Positions 8,310-16,742 are shown, numbered from the stretch's first letter. The stretch: DNA of 64,000 nucleotides from UBA4744 sp963707435 (GCA_963707435.1 CAVPPF010000005.1:186001-250000), one strand, 5' to 3'. Made by a program: numbers and translations. The notes: generated by a model not told the origin, from the sequence alone.

Positions 8310-10619
8310 ATGAGCAAACGATTATCTGATCTCACCGAATCCGTCGATTGGGACCTTCGCCAGAACAACCGGGTTCGGAAGGCACTCAATCTGGCCGAGC
8401 GTGTGTCCCTGGCGGTCGAGAAGCCACTCGATCGAGTGGTGCGGATGCCCCAGCTCAACCCCCTCTACCACACCGGCACCATCACCATCTTTCTCCTCAT
8501 CGTTCTCACCGTGACCGGGGTCTATCTCACCCTCTTCTATCAGTTCGGAATCGATGCCTCCTACGAAGCCGTTGCGAGGATCGAAGCGAACTGGGTGGGG
8601 AGAGTGATGCGAGCATTGCACCGCTACGCCTCGGCGGCCGTGCTGGTGACAACGCTCCTGCACGGCTGGCGGACCTTCTTCATGGATCGTTTTCGAGGGC
8701 CACGCTGGCTTGCATGGGTGACGGGTGTGGTGATGGCCTTCCTCATCTGGATCATCGGAGTCACCGGGTATTGGCTGATCTTCGACGAGCGGGCCCAGGT
8801 GATCACCCAGACCCTGATCGCGGCCGTCGGGGACTGGCCGACCGGCGTGGCCTTTCTCATCAACAACGCCGTGACGTCGGGAGCCGGAACCGGCTGGGTG
8901 TTCGTGGTGACGGTGATCACCGTGCACATCGGATTGTCCGTGCTGCTGGTCCTGTTCATCTGGTATCACGTCAAACGGCTCAGCCGTCCCAAGATCCTGC
9001 CGCCCCGGTACTGGATGTGGCTGTTGCTCGGCCTGCTGGTGATCGCCTCGGTGGCCGTTCCGGTCGGGATGCTGCCGGGGATCGACCCGGCCCGGGTCCC
9101 ACAGCAACTGACCATCGACTGGTTCTATCTGTTCTATCTTCCGGCCGGAATCAATTGGTCGCCCCTCGTCCTGTGGGGTGGCGGCCTGGCGTTCCTGGTG
9201 GCGGTGAGCCTGGTGCCGTGGCTGGCCGTCCGCAAACCCCTGCCGCCGATTGCCGTCCATGAGGACCTGTGCACCGGCTGCGGACTCTGCCCGCCCGACT
9301 GCCCCTACGAAGCCCTGGAGATGATCGACACTCCCGACCGCCGCCACCGACAGCTGGCCGTCGTCGACCCCAAGATGTGCGTGTCCTGCGGGGTGTGTAT
9401 CGGGAGCTGCCCGGAGCTGGCCCTCACCCTCGGGGATCGACCGGCCGGCGCAATCTGGTCCGACACCCTGGCTGCGGTCACAGCCGACGAACCGGTCGAG
9501 ATGGTGTTCACCTGCGAGCGTCATGCGTATCACGGCGCCCGGCCCTACCTCGAGGCACCGCACTTTGCAGGAGACCGGCGCATTGAGGTGATTCCGGTCA
9601 CCTGTGTCGGCATGATCCACCCGCGCCTGGTCCAGGAGGCACTCGACGAGGGCGCAACGAACGTCCGCCTGATCGGCTGTCCGCCCGAGGACTGCACCAA
9701 CCGGGAAGGGAACGTGTGGCTGTCGGAACGAATCGAACGAAAACGCAAACCCCGCCTCGGCCGCCAATATGCCGATGCCCCGATCTCGACGGCCTGGCTG
9801 CCTCCCAATGATTTCGCCCGGGCCTTCGACGCCGACCCACCGGAGACGATTCCCACAACGTACGGCTTCTCCCTGCGCCGAGCGGACTGGAAGCGGTACC
9901 TGCCCGGAGTAGCCGTCCTGGCTGCGGCCCTGGCCCTGATGGTGTGGGTCAGCGATCTCCCGTTCAAACCTTCCCCGGGCGGCGGGGCAACGATTCAGAT
10001 CTCGATGGATCACCGCAGCGGGTACCCGATCGCCGGGATCAGCGTCGACGGAAGCCCGACCGGCGTCCCGACCCGTCTCGTGGCCGAGATCGACGGATCG
10101 TCCGTCCTGGATCAAACGTATCCGCTGCGAGGGAGCGGACTGAACGCAGGAGCGGCCGTCCTCGAGCAGATCGCGGTGGCCGAGGGAACCCACACGATCA
10201 GGCTGACGATGTTCGACGGGTCCGCTTCAGCAATGGTGCTTTTCGCCGACACCGTGAACCTCGCCCGCGGTGAGATCCTGAACCTCGATTTCCGGGATGC
10301 GGCCCTCGGATCGGATCCGTCGGCCGGCCGCGACATCTTCCTGGATACCCGCATCGGTGCCAATACCGGTTGTCGCATCTGCCATTCGCTCGAGCCCGGG
10401 CAGCGGTTGGTGGGGCCGTCACTCGCCGGGGTCGCAGCGGCTGCCGGCACCCGGGTGCCCGGGTTAACCGCTGAGGAGTATCTCCGCCAGTCGATCGTCC
10501 AGCCCGACGCCTACATCGTTGAGGGCTTCCAACCCGGGGCCATGCTCCCCGACGTCGCGGACGACCTGACCGAGCAAGAACTGGACGACCTCATCGCGTT
10601 TCTCCTCACGCTGCGGTAG
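8310..10619 (+). CDS. cytochrome b - 2x[4Fe-4S] ferredoxin - MvhD-like - cytochrome c fusion protein
   Basis: One 769-residue polypeptide with four redox modules. Residues about 50-310 form a cytochrome b domain with heme ligand pairs H104/H118 and H206/H220. Residues 317-372 are a ferredoxin domain with two C-x2-C-x2-C-x3-C sets (C321-C331 and C357-C367). Residues 396-475 resemble MvhD, the [2Fe-2S] subunit that links hydrogenase to heterodisulfide reductase (C402, C432, C457, C462). A helix near 530-550 leads to a beta-rich domain and a C-terminal cytochrome c with CRICH (C688-H692) and a likely Met ligand M746. ATG 8310 is chosen because homology begins there; an upstream in-frame extension is poor. 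It may pass electrons between a quinone pool, an unknown Fe-S or flavin partner, and outer cytochrome c. No partner gene sits beside it. Confidence 0.85.
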   Translation: MSKRLSDLTESVDWDLRQNNRVRKALNLAERVSLAVEKPLDRVVRMPQLNPLYHTGTITIFLLIVLTVTGVYLTLFYQFGIDASYEAVARIEANWVGRVMRALHRYASAAVLVTTLLHGWRTFFMDRFRGPRWLAWVTGVVMAFLIWIIGVTGYWLIFDERAQVITQTLIAAVGDWPTGVAFLINNAVTSGAGTGWVFVVTVITVHIGLSVLLVLFIWYHVKRLSRPKILPPRYWMWLLLGLLVIASVAVPVGMLPGIDPARVPQQLTIDWFYLFYLPAGINWSPLVLWGGGLAFLVAVSLVPWLAVRKPLPPIAVHEDLCTGCGLCPPDCPYEALEMIDTPDRRHRQLAVVDPKMCVSCGVCIGSCPELALTLGDRPAGAIWSDTLAAVTADEPVEMVFTCERHAYHGARPYLEAPHFAGDRRIEVIPVTCVGMIHPRLVQEALDEGATNVRLIGCPPEDCTNREGNVWLSERIERKRKPRLGRQYADAPISTAWLPPNDFARAFDADPPETIPTTYGFSLRRADWKRYLPGVAVLAAALALMVWVSDLPFKPSPGGGATIQISMDHRSGYPIAGISVDGSPTGVPTRLVAEIDGSSVLDQTYPLRGSGLNAGAAVLEQIAVAEGTHTIRLTMFDGSASAMVLFADTVNLARGEILNLDFRDAALGSDPSAGRDIFLDTRIGANTGCRICHSLEPGQRLVGPSLAGVAAAAGTRVPGLTAEEYLRQSIVQPDAYIVEGFQPGAMLPDVADDLTEQELDDLIAFLLTLR

Positions 10620-10645
10620 CCGGGCGACACCGGAGGGTTGATCCG

Positions 10646-11833
10646 CTACCGGCTGAGATCGGATCCCGTCCGGAACGCCTCCCGCCATCCAACCCGGGAT
10701 GTGGCTCGAGCAACTCCACCCACGTAGATGCGCCCGGCCAGGCGGATCATGACGATGCCGGCCAGGATCATGACTCCCAACGAGAGGGCAACTTCCCAAT
10801 CCTCCGCCCACCCCCGGGCGATCCGTCCCGGCATCAACAGGGGCGCCCAGAAGGGGATGAACGACGTCACCCGGATCAACAGCGTGTCGACGCCGGTCTG
10901 CATGCCGATCAAACCGACGACATAGCCGATGCCGACCAGGATGCTCATCGGCCCCATGACGCTGCCCGCTTCCTGAGAGTTGGACGCCAGAGACCCGCCG
11001 GCGGCGTAGAGCGAACCGTAGAAGGCGTACCCCAGCAGGAACCATACGATCACCCACAGCACCGTCGAGGCAGATGCGGCGGGAAGTTGCAGCTGATCGC
11101 CAACCAGTCCGATCGCCAGCGCTACGGTCCCCACGGTGGTGATCTGAATGAGTCCGAGGAGCCCGACGGCGACCACCTTTGCCGTCATCAGGTGATGGGG
11201 CTTGATGGCTCCCAAGAGCAATTCGACAACCCGGTTGGCCTTCTCTTCCACCACCGCGTAGCCGATCCACTGCCCGTAGGCGAGGATGGCCATGAACATC
11301 AAGATCACGGAAATGGCCGAAAGTACCTCATCAGCCACAGAACCCCCCTCCGGAGGTTCAATGACCCGCGCCTCGAACTCGGGATAGATGAGGCGATCGA
11401 TCTCAGCCGGCGTCAACCCGAACGAATCGGCATTCCTGCGAACCTGCTGATTGGAGACGGCCAGCCAGACGGCGTTGGCCAGCCCGGTGGGGGTACTCGG
11501 GCCCCAGACAACCTGGTCCTCGCCGACAATCAACGCGTCGATATTCCGGTCGGCCAGGGCGGCTTCCGCCTCGGCTAGGGACAAGAAGCGAACCGTCGAA
11601 ACCGTAGTATCCGGACTGAGCAACTCGAGCAAGTCGCTGTGGATTGCTTCCGGAGGGTTGTCGACCATCCCGATCTGGAATGTGACGGTCCGGTCGCGTG
11701 CGCCGGTCACCACCAGGATCGTCATGCCTACGGCCACCACCGTGAGCACGATTGCAGATGAAATGAGGAAGGGTTTTCTCCACGCATGGAGCTCCCGTCC
11801 AATGGCCAGCATGATGGTGGTTCGGTCCTTCAT
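10646..11833 (-). CDS. ABC transporter permease, NatB-type exporter
   Basis: A 395-residue membrane protein of the ABC-2 permease type. It has an N-terminal helix, a large outer domain (about 45-180) and then five or six helices, ending in a short basic tail. This layout is shared with sodium exporter NatB and drug/lipid exporters. ATG 11833 overlaps the ATPase stop by 4 nt, so the two subunits are coupled. An in-frame extension to 11881 exists but would lie inside the ATPase gene. The cargo is unknown. Confidence 0.85.
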   Translation of the reverse strand: MKDRTTIMLAIGRELHAWRKPFLISSAIVLTVVAVGMTILVVTGARDRTVTFQIGMVDNPPEAIHSDLLELLSPDTTVSTVRFLSLAEAEAALADRNIDALIVGEDQVVWGPSTPTGLANAVWLAVSNQQVRRNADSFGLTPAEIDRLIYPEFEARVIEPPEGGSVADEVLSAISVILMFMAILAYGQWIGYAVVEEKANRVVELLLGAIKPHHLMTAKVVAVGLLGLIQITTVGTVALAIGLVGDQLQLPAASASTVLWVIVWFLLGYAFYGSLYAAGGSLASNSQEAGSVMGPMSILVGIGYVVGLIGMQTGVDTLLIRVTSFIPFWAPLLMPGRIARGWAEDWEVALSLGVMILAGIVMIRLAGRIYVGGVARATSRVGWREAFRTGSDLSR

Positions 11834-12723
11834 CGACGTACCGCCTCGGTGAAGATCTCTGAAAGGTCCGGTGGCTCCCATGAGAACGACGAGACGGGGC
11901 CGCGACGTGCCACGATCGCGGCCACCTCTTCGAGGTCGAGGCGGTCATCGACCAGGAGCCTGACCCGGTCGTCGCGCTCGTCGATCAGGCGGGCTCCGGG
12001 GATCTTTCGCGTCCAGGACGATGGAACGGGTTCGGCCATCGATACCTCCAGATAACGGCGGGGTGAAGCGGCGCGCAACTCAGACACCCTCCCTGAGAGG
12101 ATGACCCGGCCCTGATGAATGATGACGACGTCCTCGCACAGATGCTCCACGACGTCGAGTTGGTGGCTGGAGAACAAAACGGCCACGCCCCGGTCGGTCT
12201 GCGCACTGAGGATCTTGACCATCTTCTGGGCAGCGATCGGGTCCAGCCCGGCAAACGGTTCGTCGAGCACGAGCAGCATGGGGGTGTGTACGAGGGCGGT
12301 TGCCAGCTGTACCCGCTGTTGATTGCCGTGCGACAGCTCGATCAGTTTGGCGTCGGCCCGGTCGGTGAGGTCGAAGACGTCGAGCCAGTGGTCGGCCGCC
12401 TTTTCGGCTTCTGCGCGATCGAGCCCGTGCAACCGGCCGAAGTAGACCAGTTGCCGTTTGACCTTCATCTTCGGATACAGTCCCCGCTCCTCCGGCATGT
12501 AGCCGATCCGGCGGCGGAGCGGGGTGTTCAGAGCCCGATCCTCCCAGGTGACCCGACCGGCGTCGGGGCGCACCAGCCCGAAGATGGTGCGCATCGCCGT
12601 GGTCTTGCCTGCACCGTTGGGGCCCAGAAATCCGAGCATCTGACCGGGCGACACCGACAAACTGCAGCCATCGAGCGCTACAACGTCTCCGAAGCGTTTG
12701 TGGAGGTCGTCCAAGTGCAGCAC
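11830..12723 (-). CDS. ABC transporter ATP-binding protein, NatA-type
   Basis: A 297-residue ATPase that powers the adjacent permease. It shows Walker A (GPNGAGKT), a signature loop LSHGNQQRVQ in place of the standard LSGGQ, Walker B (LLVLDEP), and the switch histidine in FSSHQLD. About 75 extra residues follow the core, as in NatA/YhaQ-like exporters. The start is a GTG at 12723. It lies downstream of a lipoprotein gene, but a terminator-like structure separates them, so the ATPase and permease probably form their own operon. Confidence 0.9.
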   Translation of the reverse strand: MLHLDDLHKRFGDVVALDGCSLSVSPGQMLGFLGPNGAGKTTAMRTIFGLVRPDAGRVTWEDRALNTPLRRRIGYMPEERGLYPKMKVKRQLVYFGRLHGLDRAEAEKAADHWLDVFDLTDRADAKLIELSHGNQQRVQLATALVHTPMLLVLDEPFAGLDPIAAQKMVKILSAQTDRGVAVLFSSHQLDVVEHLCEDVVIIHQGRVILSGRVSELRAASPRRYLEVSMAEPVPSSWTRKIPGARLIDERDDRVRLLVDDRLDLEEVAAIVARRGPVSSFSWEPPDLSEIFTEAVRR

Positions 12724-12773
12724 CCCGCCATCGTGACCTGGGTTGGGACGAGATTGCCAGGGCCAACGGTCCC

Positions 12774-12808
12774 AAAAAAAGGGCGGAGGCCCCCGGCTAC
12801 GCCACCGG
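12774..12808 (-). terminator. probable Rho-independent terminator after the lipoprotein gene
   Basis: Read on the minus strand, a GC-rich region that can fold (GGCG...CGCC with an inner GCC/GGC stem) runs straight into seven T residues. It lies about 75 bp past the lipoprotein stop and before the ABC ATPase start, separating the two transcription units. Confidence 0.6.
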
Positions 12809-12813
12809 GCACC

Positions 12814-12878
12814 GAAACCCCGTTCTTGCGTGAGAAACCGCGCCTATGCGCAGGAAACTCACGCCAGAACGGGTTTTG
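12814..12878. repeat. long imperfect inverted repeat downstream of the lipoprotein
   Basis: Arms at 12814-12834 and 12858-12878 pair over about 20 bp with few mismatches (CCCCGTTCTTGCGTGAG against CTCACGCCAGAACGGG). The 23-nt loop carries its own small GCGC inverted repeat. It starts four bases past the lipoprotein stop and precedes the terminator, so it may protect the 3' end of the transcript. Confidence 0.6.
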
Positions 12879-12881
12879 GGC

Positions 12882-13304
12882 CTACTGGTTCGGGTACGCC
12901 TCTTCTGTGCCGACCTCGTCGCTGCCGATCACGGTGCGGGTGCCGTACAACTCGCCCGCTTCGGTCACGGTGTATTCGGCCGTCCCGCGGGCATCCCGGT
13001 TGAGCCCTTCGACGATGCTCCATTCGACCAGGAGTTTGTTGCCCTCGAGACTCGCCGTCCCTTCCTGGATGCTGCCGGTGATGATCCACTGGAGGTCGTA
13101 GCGGTTGAGGCCCGCTCCGTGGGTAATGGTCAGATGCCCGCCGTACTCGGTTCCGAGCGGGTCGAAGCCGTTGACGACGTAGCTCCCCAGCAGGTTCGGA
13201 ACATTGCCCGAGACTGCGTCGGGAGCCAGATTGCTGCCTTCGTCTTCGCCGCAGCCCGACAGGAATACGAGGGCAAGGACGAGGATGAGCAGGGGACGAC
13301 GCAT
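12882..13304 (-). CDS. small lipoprotein of unknown function
   Basis: A 140-residue predicted lipoprotein with a type II signal peptide: the lipobox LSGC places the lipidated cysteine at residue 18. The mature part seems mostly beta-stranded, with repeated polar strands such as GGHLTITHGAGLNRYDLQW, and could be a small barrel or sandwich. I know no family for it. It is divergent from the Sco gene with about 143 bp between, which may hint at a shared response, but there is no direct evidence. Confidence 0.7.
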   Translation of the reverse strand: MRRPLLILVLALVFLSGCGEDEGSNLAPDAVSGNVPNLLGSYVVNGFDPLGTEYGGHLTITHGAGLNRYDLQWIITGSIQEGTASLEGNKLLVEWSIVEGLNRDARGTAEYTVTEAGELYGTRTVIGSDEVGTEEAYPNQ

Positions 13305-13447
13305 GGCGGAAATGCAGTGTAGCCCTTGTGGTTTTGTGTTCCAGGAGGGCCGGATTTCTTCTTCCGGAGCACAGCTACCATGAACCGGCTAATGACGATA
13401 CGGCTGGATTCCGAGCTCTCGCGGGTGGCAACGACCGGGGAACAACC

Positions 13448-14122
13448 ATGTTGAGCCGCGGCTGGAAAATCGGGCTGATCAGCTTTGCAACGGTCGTCTT
13501 TGTATCCGTCGCTGCCTTCGTCGTGTTCCAGCCGGTTCAGGTATTGCCCAGGGTGCGTCTGGCACCAGGATTCACCCTGATGGATCAAGCCGGCGAACGG
13601 CTGACCAGTGAAGATCTCCGGGGCAAGTTTGTGCTCTACAGCTTCACCTACACCAATTGCCCGCCACCCTGCGGGGACGTCGACGCCACGATGAAAGCCG
13701 TGCAGGACCGGCTGCCGGAGGTCGAGTTGTACGGGAACGAGGTCGAGTTCGTGACCATCTCCGTTGACCCGGAGCGCGACACGCCGGAGGTGCTTGCGAG
13801 GCGCGCTGCCGAAGTCGAGGCCGGACCGAAATGGCGGTTTGCCACGACGGACAATCAGGGTGCGTTGAAGGACATCGTCGGCGGAGGATTCCGCACCTTC
13901 TATGAAGAACAAGACGACGGGACGTTCATCCTCGACCCCGGTTTTGTATTGGTCGACGGCTACGGGATCATCCGCAACGAATACCGCTACAAGACGGTTT
14001 CACCTGATGTCGACCGGATCGTTCGCCACCTCGGTGTCATAGCCGAGGAGGTCGAGAAGAGCACCGGTGCCGCTACCCTCGCCTACGAAGCCGCCCATCT
14101 ATTCCTCTGCTATTCGCCATGA
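13448..14122 (+). CDS. Sco1/SenC-like protein, membrane-anchored, lacking the usual copper His
   Basis: A 224-residue thioredoxin-fold protein with one N-terminal anchor helix. The Sco copper-binding cysteines are C71 and C75 (CPPPC). The conserved third ligand, a histidine before the last strands, is not visible: the region reads DPGFVLVDGYG. It may therefore be a thiol-disulfide reductase for CuA rather than a copper donor. ATG 13448 is chosen because it directly precedes the anchor helix. The stop overlaps the second Sco gene (ATGA), so the pair is made together. Confidence 0.85.
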   Translation: MLSRGWKIGLISFATVVFVSVAAFVVFQPVQVLPRVRLAPGFTLMDQAGERLTSEDLRGKFVLYSFTYTNCPPPCGDVDATMKAVQDRLPEVELYGNEVEFVTISVDPERDTPEVLARRAAEVEAGPKWRFATTDNQGALKDIVGGGFRTFYEEQDDGTFILDPGFVLVDGYGIIRNEYRYKTVSPDVDRIVRHLGVIAEEVEKSTGAATLAYEAAHLFLCYSP

Positions 14123-14748
14123 CCGACCTTCAAGAAGCACCGCCCGCCAAGCCAGTCGGCCGCCTCCTCCCGATCGTTCTGGGCATCACGGTCCTCCTGG
14201 CGCTCTTTGCCTGGTTGGTGCTGCCCCGGCTGCGACCGCACCAATTCAGCGGGACCGTGTTGCAGTCGGAGATGCCGGTGACCGACTTCACCCTCACGTC
14301 GGCCGACGGACCGGTCAGTCTCAGCGACTATCGCGGCAAGCTGGTGATGCTCTATTTCGGCTACACCTTCTGCCCGGATGTGTGCCCGACGACCCTTTCG
14401 GATGTCAACAAAGCTCTCGGCCGGCTCGGCGACAAGGCCGCGGACGTGCAGCTGATCATGATCTCGGTTGATCCGGCCCGGGACGACCCGGCCAAACTGG
14501 CCGAATATGTCGAGTTCTTCAATCCAACGTTCGTCGGCGTGACCGGCACCGACGACGAAGTGCGCAGCGTTGCGACCCCCTACGGCATCTGGTACGAAGC
14601 GCACGAAGAGGAAGGCGCCTCCAACTACCTTGTCGATCACGTCGCCACCCTCAATGTGATCGACCGGGAAGGGCGCCTCAAGCTGGTCATCGGCTACGGA
14701 ACCGGTGCCGATGCCATCGCCGCCGACCTCGAGTACATGCTGCGGTGA
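14119..14748 (+). CDS. Sco1/SenC copper chaperone for cytochrome oxidase
   Basis: A 209-residue Sco protein with one N-terminal transmembrane helix (about 15-37). All three copper ligands are present: C85 and C89 in CPDVC, and H174 in LVDHVATLNV. Sco proteins help build the CuA site of oxidase subunit II, and a ba3 oxidase with CuA is encoded in this window. It overlaps the upstream Sco gene by 4 nt and is followed by a PCuAC gene, the usual partner in CuA assembly. Confidence 0.93.
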   Translation: MTDLQEAPPAKPVGRLLPIVLGITVLLALFAWLVLPRLRPHQFSGTVLQSEMPVTDFTLTSADGPVSLSDYRGKLVMLYFGYTFCPDVCPTTLSDVNKALGRLGDKAADVQLIMISVDPARDDPAKLAEYVEFFNPTFVGVTGTDDEVRSVATPYGIWYEAHEEEGASNYLVDHVATLNVIDREGRLKLVIGYGTGADAIAADLEYMLR

Positions 14749-14794
14749 GAAGATCTGGGAGGGAGGACGGAAACGTCTACCCGGAGGAAGAGAA

Positions 14795-15247
14795 GTGAAA
14801 CGAACAATGACACGCCTGTTCCCGGCCATCGTGGCCGTGGCGATGGTCACCACGACCGTCTCCTGCAGTGGTGATACCGGCCTGGAGATCTCCGATGCTT
14901 GGGGGCGGCCGTCGCCGACGGTTGCGACCACGGGAGCGTTCTTCATGACCATCACGAACAACGGGGCTGAGGATGACGCCCTCATCAACGCCAGTTCTCC
15001 TGCGTGCGGCACGGTCGAACTTCACGAGTCGTACATGAACGACGAGGGAGCCATGGCCATGCAACCGGTGGCAGGCGGCACGATCGCCATCCCGGCCGGA
15101 GGATCTGCGGTCCTCGAACAGGGCGGACTCCACGTGATGTGCATCGACAAGCTCGAAGACTTCACCGAAGGCGGCGAACTGGAACTCACCCTCCAGTTCC
15201 AGAACGCCGGCGACATCACCCTCGACGTCGAGATCCGGGAACCGTAA
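14795..15247 (+). CDS. PCuAC-family periplasmic copper chaperone
   Basis: A 150-residue exported protein of the PCu(A)C family, which passes Cu(I) to the CuA site or to Sco. The methionine/histidine copper motif is visible: H77, M81, M87/M89, then H113 and M115 in GGLHVMC. The N-terminus is a signal peptide with a possible lipobox (TVSC, cysteine 24). GTG 14795 lies closest to GGAGGAAG; an ATG four codons later (14807) is equally possible. It is the third gene of the Sco-Sco-PCuAC operon, 46 bp past the second Sco gene. Confidence 0.9.
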   Translation: MKRTMTRLFPAIVAVAMVTTTVSCSGDTGLEISDAWGRPSPTVATTGAFFMTITNNGAEDDALINASSPACGTVELHESYMNDEGAMAMQPVAGGTIAIPAGGSAVLEQGGLHVMCIDKLEDFTEGGELELTLQFQNAGDITLDVEIREP

Positions 15248-15274
15248 ACCCACGCGAGAGCCGACCTTTCCACG

Positions 15275-15335
15275 TCCTCCCCCGCCGAAGGCGGGGAGGT
15301 GGCCGATTGCGAGCAGCAATCGGCCGGAGGGGGCA
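15275..15335. repeat. double-hairpin intergenic element
   Basis: Two adjoining perfect hairpins: CCTCCCCCGCC/GGCGGGGAGG around 15276-15298, and GGCCGATTGC/GCAATCGGCC at 15301-15325. They are followed by GGAGGGGGC. The frame GGGGAGGTGG...CCGGAGGGGGC is the same as in the repeat at 6285-6436, but the inner stem differs. It ends the PCuAC transcript before mobA. Confidence 0.8.
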
Positions 15336-15367
15336 GGTTCGCAACGTCGAGCAACTACGGTGATGGC

Positions 15368-15955
15368 ATGAATCCTCTCGGTGTCATCCTGGCCGGCGGC
15401 GGCGCTTCGCGTATGGGTCGCGACAAGGCACTGGTAGACGTGGCGGGGCGCCCGATGGTCGAGTGGGTGGCAGACGCGATCCGACCAATCACAAGCAACC
15501 TGCTGGTGATGGGCCGGGCTGGAACCCTCGCCGGAATCGCGTGCGTACCGGACGACCATCCCGCCAGGCGCGGACCGCTGGCCGGGCTGGCCACCGCCTT
15601 GCGGATCGCGGATGGTGCACCGGTCCTGCTGGTCGCGGTCGACCAACCGTGGGTTCGATCCGAAACTCTTGCCGCTTTGCTCAACCAGGCCGGGCCGCTG
15701 CACGCCGTCGTCCCGATCGACCGGGGTGCCCGCCAGGTGACTTGCGGGATCTACCCCGGGACGTGGGCGCAGCGGGCGGCAGCAGAGGACGAGGACAACG
15801 GTTCAGTCCAATCGCTCCTGGACCAGATGCTCCTCGTCCCCATCGAGAAGGCCGAGTGGCAAACCTGGGGCGAGGACGGCCGGTCGTGGTTCAGCATCGA
15901 CACGGACGGCGACCTCACGCAGGGCCTCGAGCGCTACGGACCGCCCCCCGGCTGA
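15368..15955 (+). CDS. mobA: molybdenum cofactor guanylyltransferase MobA
   Basis: A 195-residue nucleotidyltransferase that attaches GMP to molybdopterin to make the bis-MGD cofactor. The N-terminal LAGGGASRMGRDKAL is the GTP-binding motif of MobA, and VAVDQPWV matches the metal-binding D-x-P region. Nitrate reductase NarG, encoded about 5 kb away, needs bis-MGD, so the pairing makes sense. ATG 15368 is placed right before the motif. The gene is followed 15 bp later by crcB on the same strand. Confidence 0.9.
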   Translation: MNPLGVILAGGGASRMGRDKALVDVAGRPMVEWVADAIRPITSNLLVMGRAGTLAGIACVPDDHPARRGPLAGLATALRIADGAPVLLVAVDQPWVRSETLAALLNQAGPLHAVVPIDRGARQVTCGIYPGTWAQRAAAEDEDNGSVQSLLDQMLLVPIEKAEWQTWGEDGRSWFSIDTDGDLTQGLERYGPPPG

Positions 15956-15970
15956 AGTGCGCGAGGATCA

Positions 15971-16384
15971 ATGCCAGGAGCCCAACGAGTCCTGACCCGT
16001 ATCCCCGCCTCATGGCGAGGTCCGCTGGCCGTCCTGGCCGGAGGTCTGCTCGGATCAGCGGCCCGGGGGGCCGTCGGCCAGGCAATCCCGGGCGTTGCCG
16101 GCGAATTCCCGCTAGCCACGCTGATCGTCAACCTGGCCGGATCGTTCCTGCTGGGCTTCTATCTGGCCCGCCGCCAACAGGCCGTGTCCGCCCCGTGGTC
16201 ACTGCGGTTCTGGGCCATCGGTGCCCTCGGATCCTTCACGACGTTTTCCACGTTCAGCCTCGAGGTGCTGCAACTCGTCGACGTGGGACAGATCTCGTCG
16301 GCGGTGGGATACGTGGCGGCCTCAACGCTGGGCGGGCTGACCCTGGCTTTGCTGGGCGACCGGGTCGGAGCCGTCGCCTCATGA
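15971..16384 (+). CDS. crcB: CrcB/Fluc fluoride channel subunit, first of a pair
   Basis: A 137-residue four-helix protein of the Fluc family, which exports fluoride as a dimer. Family motifs are the asparagine in LIVNLAGSFLLG and the GALGSFTTFSTFS segment carrying the pore phenylalanines. It overlaps the second crcB by 4 nt; such pairs form heterodimeric channels. Compared with single Flucs it has about 15 extra N-terminal residues. No fluoride riboswitch was recognised upstream. Confidence 0.9.
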   Translation: MPGAQRVLTRIPASWRGPLAVLAGGLLGSAARGAVGQAIPGVAGEFPLATLIVNLAGSFLLGFYLARRQQAVSAPWSLRFWAIGALGSFTTFSTFSLEVLQLVDVGQISSAVGYVAASTLGGLTLALLGDRVGAVAS

Positions 16385-16734
16385 CCCTGCTGATCACGGC
16401 CGTGACCGGTTCGCTCGGCGCCCTGTGCCGGTACCTGCTGACCGGCTTCGTCCAGAACCGGGTGGAATCGCTGATGCCGTTCGGCACCGCCACCGTCAAC
16501 CTGATCGGCGCCTTCTCCCTCGGGCTGGTCGCCGGGGCCGCCGATCTCAGCGCCACCGGCCCCCTGGCCCTGGCCGGCTTCCTCGGGGGGTTCACCACCT
16601 TCTCAACGTGGATGGTGGAGACCGTCGGACTCGGGGTAGTTCCCCGGCTGAGCCTGCGAGCGGTCGCCAACCTGGCGGTGGTCCTGATGGCCGGGCTTCT
16701 GCTCGCCGTCATCGGATTCAACCTGACAAACTGA
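16381..16734 (+). CDS. crcB: CrcB/Fluc fluoride channel subunit, second of a pair
   Basis: A 117-residue Fluc subunit with the family GxxGA-x-CRY motif near the N-terminus (SLGALCRYLL), an asparagine in TVNLIGAFSLG, and GFLGGFTTFSTW. It is coupled to the first crcB by an ATGA overlap. The two differ widely in sequence, consistent with a heterodimer whose subunits insert in opposite orientation. Confidence 0.92.
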   Translation: MTLLITAVTGSLGALCRYLLTGFVQNRVESLMPFGTATVNLIGAFSLGLVAGAADLSATGPLALAGFLGGFTTFSTWMVETVGLGVVPRLSLRAVANLAVVLMAGLLLAVIGFNLTN

Positions 16735-16742
16735 GGAGTGAA

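Noticed and set aside
8322..10193. Long open frame on the minus strand opposite the cytochrome b fusion gene
   Set aside because: It is antisense to a gene with clear heme and Fe-S motifs, and its product looks like compositional noise.
15355..15400. Fluoride riboswitch near mobA/crcB (GGTGATGGCATG)
   Set aside because: The similarity is short, lies at the mobA start codon, and the pseudoknot and closing elements of the riboswitch are not seen.
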